Assembly: GCF_021462225.1 (NCBI RefSeq)
Contig: NC_061795.1
Coordinates: 50,646,880 to 50,710,879, forward strand
Direction: 5' to 3'
DNA length: 64,000 bases
Origin: Girardinichthys multiradiatus
Taxonomy: Eukaryota; Chordata; Actinopteri; Cyprinodontiformes; Goodeidae
The notes under the pieces were generated by a model. It was not told the origin of the DNA and did not search any database. It saw nothing but the letters and a program-made list of their open reading frames with translations. Position 1 is the stretch's first letter, and each line of letters begins with the position of its first letter. The translations under genes and the position numbers were made by a program. Below, one piece after another: positions 57,740 to 64,000 of this stretch.

Positions 57740-58070
57740 GTTTGTTCGGCTCGCCGGTGGCATTTTCTGCTCGTGCTGAGTCCGTAAAATTTTTTTTTTT
57801 CGGCAGTAGTTGCTGTCCGCTTTGCTTTGATTGCTTGACTCGCCAGTGGTGTTTCTGCTCGTGCTGAGTCTTATTCCTTTGACAGTGTTGCTGTTTGTTT
57901 TTCATTTATACATTGCTCGCTAACTCTCCAGTGGCGTTTTCTGCTCGTACTGATTCTATTTACTTTCTTCAGCAGTCCGTTTAATTTTTGGCAGTGGTTT
58001 ACTCCTCGCTTTTGTTTATTTCTGTCTGTCTAACTCGCCGGTGTCGTTTTCTGCTCGTGCTGAGTCCAAC
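57740..58070 (+). repeat. Direct repeats in the DIRS leader (four units)
   Basis: The phrase ctcgccagtggcgttttctg followed by ctcgtgctgagtc recurs at about 57750, 57838, 57924 and 58034, spaced 86-110 bp apart, with different T-rich spacers. Confidence 0.8.
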
Positions 58071-58157
58071 GGTTTGTTGTTATTGTTGCCGTAACAGGGT
58101 CGTGACGCCGTTTTTTCTGCCCGTTTGACCCCATCTGTTCCCATCTGTCCCTAGGTC

Positions 58158-59340
58158 ATGGACAATCTTTGTTGTGCATCCTGTTCGGCTCCTCTGCAGC
58201 CTGAGGATGGTCATGACATGTGCCCTCCCTGCCTTGGTGTTGACCATCTCAGGGAGGCGCTTTCGGATCATGCCTGCTCTAATTGCAGCATTCTGCCCCG
58301 AGCGGTGCGGTTGGCTTGACTGGGCGGTCTCTATCCAGCAGGATCCGCTGCCACCTGGACAGGCTGATGCCTCGATGAAGCGGTCCGCTGCGGATGTGCC
58401 TTTGGCGTCTGGGAGGAGAGCCGAGTGGTGCGGGGCCCCGGGACTGTCCACTAGAGTGGATCAGCTTTCGACGGAGATGGCCCAGATGAAGGCCCTCCTT
58501 CACTCTCCGGGCAGATGGTGGCCGAGGGGAGACATCCCATCCTGAACAGGGCGGGTCCTCGAATTGTGATGATGATGCTATTTCGATTGCGGCCTCAGGC
58601 ACCTTTTTTCGAGAGGACTTTCCGGAGTTGGGCTCCCAGACCTCAGGTTTGGGTTCCGGTGCCTTTCAAAAAGGTGCAGGGGACCGGTGTCTGTGACTAT
58701 TAGAACGGCTCTGGGCCGTTTGCAGCTGGATGTTCCCCCAGCCCAGTCTGCTCTATCTAGCTCCTTCTTTAGGCGTCGTGATGCCGAGGCCGCCTTTGTC
58801 GTTCCTCCCTCAGCGGAGTACGTCCAGGAGCTGCATGCTTGCTGGATGGACACAAGGGCCTTTTCTCGCCCGACGGCGGATGGCAGGGCCCTGGCTGCCA
58901 TGCATGAGGTGCCCACGTTTGGGTTGGGCTGCATGCCCCTGTTGAATCTGCCATTGCCTCTCTTATTGTTCCTCCTGATGAGGCGTTGAGGCCTAGTGCC
59001 AGTTGTCCACGGCCGCAATGCCGTGTCATGGACATTTACTTTGTAGGGCCTACGACTCGGGTACCCGGATGGGCAGGATTGGAAACTCACTCTCCCATCT
59101 AATGTTGGGCTTCTTCTGTTCTGTGGAGTCGGTTCCCTTGGACCAGTTAACTCAGGGTTTGTTGTATGCATCCCTGCAGGCCTTCTCCCTGGTGACGCGT
59201 GAGCTTGGACGCACGCGCTCTATACTGGTCCATGCGCGGCGCCAGGTGTGGCTGGCACAATCATCCTTAACCGAGCCTTGCAATACTGAGGGCTCTTCCT
59301 GTGGTTCCGGAGGAACTCTTTGGTTCCGCCGTGCTGGAGG
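58158..59340 (+). pseudogene. DIRS gag-like protein, fragmented
   Basis: This structural (gag-like) protein would package the element RNA. The ATG at 58158 opens MDNLCCASCSAPLQPEDGHD and a C-x2-C pattern (CCASC, CPPC, CSNC), and stops at TGA 58317-58319. Homologous text goes on in other frames: GLSTRVDQLSTEMAQMKALL (58440-58500), then LQLDVPPAQSALSSSFFRRR and PPSAEYVQELHACW (58720-58850), then MGRIGNSLSHLML and LARRQVWLAQSSLTEP (59068-59275). These are conserved parts of fish DIRS gag proteins. At least three frame changes and one stop make it non-functional. Confidence 0.7.
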
Positions 59341-59394
59341 CCTTAGAACGTACAGCCCAGCCCAGTGGACCCCCCTGCGGGATCCAGGGTGTGT

Positions 59395-59868
59395 TTATTC
59401 AGTTTATTTTCTGGTTTATCTTCTTCTTCCCAAGAAGACCGGCGGTCTTCGTCCAATATTGGACCTGAACGCTTTCCTCAAGGTTATGCCTTTTCACATG
59501 CTGACCACCAGGGAGGTCCTGCAATCGATCTCCCCGGGCGGCCGGTTCACGTCTATCGACCTGAAGGACGCTTATTTTCATGTCCCCATTGCACCGGATC
59601 AGTGGCGGTTACTCCGCTTTGCGTTTCACAAGAGGCACTTCCAGTTCAGGGTTCTTCCCTCTCTCCATGGGTGTTCACCCAGTGTGTGGCAGCGGCCCTT
59701 TCCCCGCTGCAGGCACGGTGACTGCGGATCCTGCCTTATTTGGACCACTGGCTCATTTGTGCTGCGACCCGCTATCAGGCAATCCAAGACACTCGGACGG
59801 TGCTCGCCCACATACGTCAGCTGGGTTTGAGAGTGAACCTGGAGAAGAGCAGCCTTTTAGCAATTTAC
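59395..59868 (+). pseudogene. DIRS reverse-transcriptase fragment
   Basis: Encodes GGLRPILDLNAFLK, FHMLTTREVLQSISPGGRF, TSIDLKDAYFHVPIAPDQWR and LRFAFHKRHFQFRVLP, the fingers-to-palm start with motif A (Asp in DLKDAYF). After 59700 the frame degenerates, but VNLEKSSL-type text (59832-59858) is still visible. It is fused almost directly to the gag end at about 59345-59395, so the normal N-terminal part of the pol gene is deleted. Confidence 0.8.
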
Positions 59869-60003
59869 AGTAACCCAAGTAATATAAACATAAATAATAA
59901 ACAATGAAATAAAAGACCTTCTAAAATTTGTTGTAAAATATGATAGAAAAACCTGATTCTGGTGATGAATAAATTTGGATAAAATCTCACAAACTGTAGC
60001 ATC

Positions 60004-60850
60004 TCATGAGCCTCGTGAGATATTTATGGTGTCAAACCAACTGCGAACATGTCCAGGTCTGGATGTCCAACCTTACCCTTAAACTAGACCCCAAGATGCT
60101 AAAAGAAGTCTTCAAAAACCCTAAAATGTCATCATGGGACCTACAGGAGGTACTTGTTGCTGTTGGAGTGAAAGTGCATCTTTGTACAATCATAGTGAGA
60201 CTGAACAAATTTAATGTCCATGGGAGATGAGCAAGAAGCAAGCTTTTGCTCTCTAAGAAAAACATGAAAGTCAGACTCAAATTTTCCAGAGAGAATGTAG
60301 AAAAAGTTATGAACTTCTGGAATAATGTTCTTTTGACAGATGAGTCTAAAATTGAATTATTTGGACACCAGAATAAAGGAGATCTGTATTAACCAAATAC
60401 AGCACTGGAGAAAAATAACCTTATATTGACTGTGAAGCATGCAGGTAGAAGTATCATGGTTTGGGGATGCTTTGCTGCAACAGGACCTGTCCAGCTCACT
60501 ATCATAGAATACATCATGAATTCTTCCATGAGTTCAAGGAAAATCTGAGACTATATGTAAAAAAAAAAAAAGAAGGGCATGAAGGACTGGCTGAGACGTA
60601 AGAACTAGAAAGTCCTGGGTCTAATCCTGGGTCTAGTCCCGGTTCTAGTCCAGATCTTGATCTCATGAAGATGCTTTCAGGTGATTTAAATGGGTTGAAC
60701 ATGCAAGAAACCTCTCAATCACCTGACAGCTGGAAGTGAGGAGTGGAGCAAGCTTTTCTCAGGCTGATGTCAGAGATGGTGGACGGATGCAAAAAGCTCC
60801 TAACTGAAGATGTTATTGGGGTAGGGTGTCCTAACGTTTCCCTCAGGTGG
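60004..60850 (+). mobile_element. Tc1-type relic (another family)
   Basis: Plus-strand frames show KNPKMSSWDLQEVLVAVGVK and FNVHGR (DNA-binding half), then LLTDESKIELFGHQN (first D), then LTVKHAGRSIMVWGCFAATG. The second-D region is deleted. Then SSPDLDLMKMLSGDLNGLN follows, where the catalytic E is replaced by K. Several stops. A short tandem of 'ctgggtctagtc' units (60610-60655) sits just before the SPD motif. Confidence 0.7.
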
Positions 60851-61690
60851 AAAACATAATGTTGTTGAAATCTTCTGTTTAATAAGTAGGATTACATTTT
60901 TTCTGTTTAATTGTAATTTAAACCCTTTTCTTTTCCAGAAATAAAACAATATGATTTAATATCAATAAGTAAACATTTCTTAATAAGTAATATAGTTAAT
61001 GAGGTATCCTAACTTTCTATCATATGTTTCATCATATCACCAATATAATTTCCATCGTATTTTACTTTGCAGCAGCTGACATGCTTTAAAGACGGCTGTA
61101 AAGTTGATCCTTGTAGGAATTAGGATCATATCAAACTCATGCTTTTAACTTCCATATAATTTCCTTCGTTTTATTATAAGTTTTTCCATCCTCTGTTCTT
61201 CTTCCAGTCCACTCTCTTCTCCTTGTCCTTTGTTTCATCCTCATCTTCAGCTACCTCACTGATTACCCACCCTGTCTCACTTTTTGCAATGCTTACTTCT
61301 TCCTGGCCTTTCCCGCTGTTCACTGTTGAATAATGAGTTCCAAGATGAATTTCAGGAACCTTGATACAGAGATGATGCTAATGACAGGCAATTACTGAGA
61401 GGCAGAACTCACTAATGGACTTTTACCATCATTTATCTCCAGCAAATCTCACTGCACACCTTTCATGACAAGGGGAGTTAGAATGGGACCATAGTGAGGT
61501 AAAGCTGCAAGAAAACCTTTGAAAAGTGGGCCTAATATAAAGATGTCAAGTGATTTCAGAACAATGAAAGAAAAAGCTCTGAGTGTTGCCAGGAAAGTCA
61601 ATGACAGGGAAAAGCAGGAAAAGTACTTAAAAAATGGCCACTGACTGAGTTATATCTTAGTTTGCATTGGCTACGGAACAGCTGCTCTAT
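60851..61690. other. No gene recognised
   Basis: No supported feature. Confidence 0.4.
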
Positions 61691-61699
61691 AAGAATCCA

Positions 61700-62365
61700 T
61701 TTTGGATCAAATTTTGCATTTTATACTTATGAACACATCTCAAGAAAAGATACCATTGCCTCAACCCTTCACACAGTACTCGGCCACCTTGAGCATCGAG
61801 GACAATATGTCAGGATGTTGTTTGTAGATTCTACTGCAGCGTTCAACATCATCATTCCTGGCATCCTTGTCAATAAGCTGATCAACATTGTGATAGACTT
61901 TAATTGACATAGAGGGGAACTCAAACCCTCTCTACCTCAACAAGGACTGTGTGCAGTGGGTGTCATCCTTAAAGTTTCTGGGGACTCATGTACCTGATGA
62001 CCCCTCAAGGACCTCTGACACTAATGCTGTGATTTAAATAAGCCCAACAAGACTCCACATTCTTAGGATGCTGAGGAGAAACCATCTGAGAATAAATTGT
62101 TGGCATATTTGTACCATAACACCACAGAGAGCGTTCTTCTAGGCCTGATATGCCAACAGCTCGGTGGCAGACAGGAAAAACAAGCAGAGGGTCATTACAG
62201 CAACACAGAAGATCATTGGCGGCCCCCTACTATCTCTGGAGGACATTGGCAACACTCCGTGTCTGAGGAGAGCCAGGAAAGCTGCTGCAGACCTGTCATA
62301 CCCAGAGCAGCATCTAGCTAACCTCCTGCCTTCTGGCAGGATTTTGTAGAGGCATAAAGCTGTGC
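61700..62365 (+). pseudogene. LINE reverse-transcriptase relic
   Basis: The plus-strand frame at 61662-61907 includes ASTLHTVLGHLEHRGQYVRM then LFVDSTAAFNIIIPGILVNK, RT motif A ([14 protein letters not shown]) with F to T. Motifs B and C are deleted. Then WVSSLKFLGTHV and, at 62164-62349, QRVITATQKIIGGPLLSLED then ARKAADLSYPEQHLANLLPSG. This is the C-terminal tail also seen in the 9.7-kb LINE. It is dead. Confidence 0.7.
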
Positions 62366-62529
62366 TTGAATAGATTAAAAGTGTTATTATTGTGTTTACC
62401 ATTATAAGATGAATTCTGTGAATTCTTTCTTCTGTGCATAAGGAAACAGGCCTGTCTGGAAACAGATTACATTAGGGAAATGTTCTTGGCGAGAGGTAAA
62501 GACTGATGAGTTTGTTATTGCAGGAGATC

Positions 62530-64000
62530 TTGTGATGGCGCCGATTATGGCCGCCTCGGAGCTTCGCTCTCTCTTTGTTTTTGTATTTTGTGTGTTTTTA
62601 TGTTTTTCCAGCCACAGTTCTGTGGTCTCATTCAGTAGAGAGGAACTTCTCAACATCAGAGAGTCCTCTCTTGGGATTTTTTCACCATCTTTCATCGATC
62701 CGAGGTTCACTGAGCTCCTGGCAAGCTGAGCTGCGGCTCTATACGGGATACTGCGCAGAAAGCGTCGAAGGGGAAAGCGTGCTGGCGTGCTGGTAAAGCT
62801 CCGCCAAAGAGGACTACAAACACCACTGCCTTCAATCCACCTGGCAAATGTCCGCTCTCTAAACAACAAGATGGACGAGCTGCTTCTTCTCACCGGTAAA
62901 AACACGGACCTCCGCGGATCAGCGGTTCTCTGCTTTACCGAGACATGGCTGAGTGAAAACATCCCGGACCGAGCACTGCTGTTGCTGGACTTCCAGCTGC
63001 TCAGAGCGGATCGCAGCGCTGAGCGATTGGGGAAGAAGCGAGGAGGCGGAATCTGCTTTTATATAAATAAAGGTTGGTGCAGAGATGTAAAAGTGCTGGA
63101 AAACATGTAGTCCTGATCTGGAGTCATTTGCCATAAACTGTAAACCGTTTTACTCACCGAGAGAGTTTTCCTCGTTTATAATAATTGGCTCATATTTTCC
63201 ACCGCATGGCTGCACTTCTGGTACTGAAAAACATCTTGCTGAGCTGATTACAGACGTGGAGAAAAATACACGGACTCTTTCATCATAATACTGGGAGATT
63301 TTAACAGAGCAAACCTCTCCAATGAACTCCCCAAATACATACAGCATATTAAGTGTCCCACCAGAGACAAAAACACACTGGACCATTGTTACACAGCTTT
63401 AAAGGACTCATATCATGCTGGTACCAGGGCTGCGGTACAGGCAGGCCAGGAACAAACTAACAAAGGAGATCAAGCAGCCAAGAGAAGCTACAGTGAGAAG
63501 CTAAAGAACAACCTTTCTACTGGTGACACTTCAACTGTATGGACTGGTCTGAGAAACCTGACTGCCTACAGGAGCCCCCCCACCCATCCTGAACAGAGTC
63601 ATCTCCTGGCCAACCGTCTGAATGGTTTCTACTGCAGACAAGACAAGAAGCCATTCACACCTCTAATCATCTCCTCTACATCCCATTCAGGAACAAGTTA
63701 TTCCCACAAAGCTACCAACCCCCTACCTTCAGATCCTCTACCTGCATTAAAGATCTCCGAGGAAGATGTCAACAGGCTCTTTCAGCGCATGAAAACAAAG
63801 AAAGCTGGAGGACCTGATAACGTCTCCCCATCATGCCTGAAAGCCTGCGCACATCAACTCACTCGGATCTTCACAAGGATCTTCAACAAATCACTGGAGA
63901 AATGTGAGGTCCCCTCCTACTTCAAACGATCCACCATCATCCCAGTTCCCAAGAAACCCACCATCCTAGGATTAAATGACTACAGGCCTGTAGCCCTGAC
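62530..64000 (+). mobile_element. LINE of the 9.3-kb family, 5' portion, runs off the window
   Basis: The 5' end (gatggcgccgattatggccgcc) and coding text match the minus-strand LINE at 9331-12690. It continues to the last base, where RT begins (NDYRPVAL). An internal deletion removes the region between endonuclease and linker, at about 63440. Confidence 0.85.
62535..64000 (+). pseudogene. LINE ORF2 (endonuclease/RT), frameshifted and partial
   Basis: ATG at 62535: MAPIMAASEL, a hydrophobic F/V/C-rich stretch, then REELLNIRESSLGIF and a stop at 62727. The endonuclease text resumes in another frame: IHLANVRSLNNKMDELLLL, CFTETWLSENIPDRA and GGGICFYINKGWCRDV (62811-63090). Near 63106 two bases seem lost (MCSPDLE becomes a stop). 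It resumes [20 protein letters not shown] and ILGDFNRANLSNELPKYIQ. At about 63440 'AAVQAGQEQ' joins to KRSYSEKLKNNLS, so SDH and the following 100 or so residues are deleted. Then EEDVNRLFQRMKTKKAGGPD and FKRSTIIPVPKKP run to the window end. Confidence 0.82.

Larger units (their letters stand above)
57490..59870 (+). mobile_element. DIRS-type retrotransposon, internally deleted and 3' truncated
   Basis: In order on the plus strand: a palindromic and TATA-containing leader (57497-57540), an untranslated leader with tandem repeats, a gag-like frame from 58158 broken into several frames, and a reverse-transcriptase piece at 59395-59868. RNase H, methyltransferase-like and tyrosine-recombinase genes expected downstream in DIRS elements are absent. 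The sequence turns into unrelated AT-rich DNA at about 59870. Confidence 0.75.

Overview
This window looks like a teleost fish genome, mostly intronic or intergenic and very rich in transposable elements. The grounds are several Tc1-type DNA transposons, L2/CR1-type LINEs, tRNA-derived SINEs with A and B boxes, a DIRS-type element, a PIF/Harbinger fragment, LTR insertions, dinucleotide repeats and AT-rich filler. There are no bacterial operons, rRNA genes or CRISPR arrays. I cannot fix the species.

Layout. 0-8.3 kb: a CT-rich LTR-like segment, a decayed Tc1 element (582-1801), and LINE 3' ends at 1.94 and 4.96 kb. 9.3-12.7 kb: a nearly complete minus-strand LINE with an open 965-residue endonuclease/reverse-transcriptase frame. 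13.8-15.4 and 19.4-21.0 kb: two nearly identical, complete Tc1-type elements with 200-bp inverted repeats. The first has one nonsense codon. The second is open but lacks five residues. Between them, near 18.3 kb, is the best host-gene candidate: a minus-strand first exon coding for a signal-peptide-like start, with a consensus splice donor.

21.9-25 kb: an LTR-like segment, a polypurine tract and three in-register minisatellites (33, 48 and 27 bp), forming a putative minus-strand LTR-type element whose reading frame is built of repeats. 25.2-28.1 kb: a LINE split by a TG...CA-bounded insertion with a 4-bp target duplication, itself split by a second LTR-like insertion. 30.7-32.7 kb: an old Tc1 split by a younger Tc1-type element. 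32.8-48 kb: LINE tails, Tc1 relics (one split by a SINE), SINEs and a hairpin cluster. 48.2-49.2 kb: another copy of the LTR family. 53.8-55.1 kb: a Tc1-type element with a nearly full transposase, next to a Harbinger fragment. 57.5-59.9 kb: an internally deleted DIRS element. 60.0-64.0 kb: a Tc1 relic, a LINE relic, and a second copy of the 9.3-kb LINE family that runs off the end.

The genes are almost all selfish-element genes (DDE transposases, LINE endonuclease/RT, DIRS gag and RT) and do not form a cellular pathway. The main interest is the record of nested insertions, the single-step inactivations of young elements, the repeat-built reading frame and the candidate exon. I found nothing I would call a new biological system.
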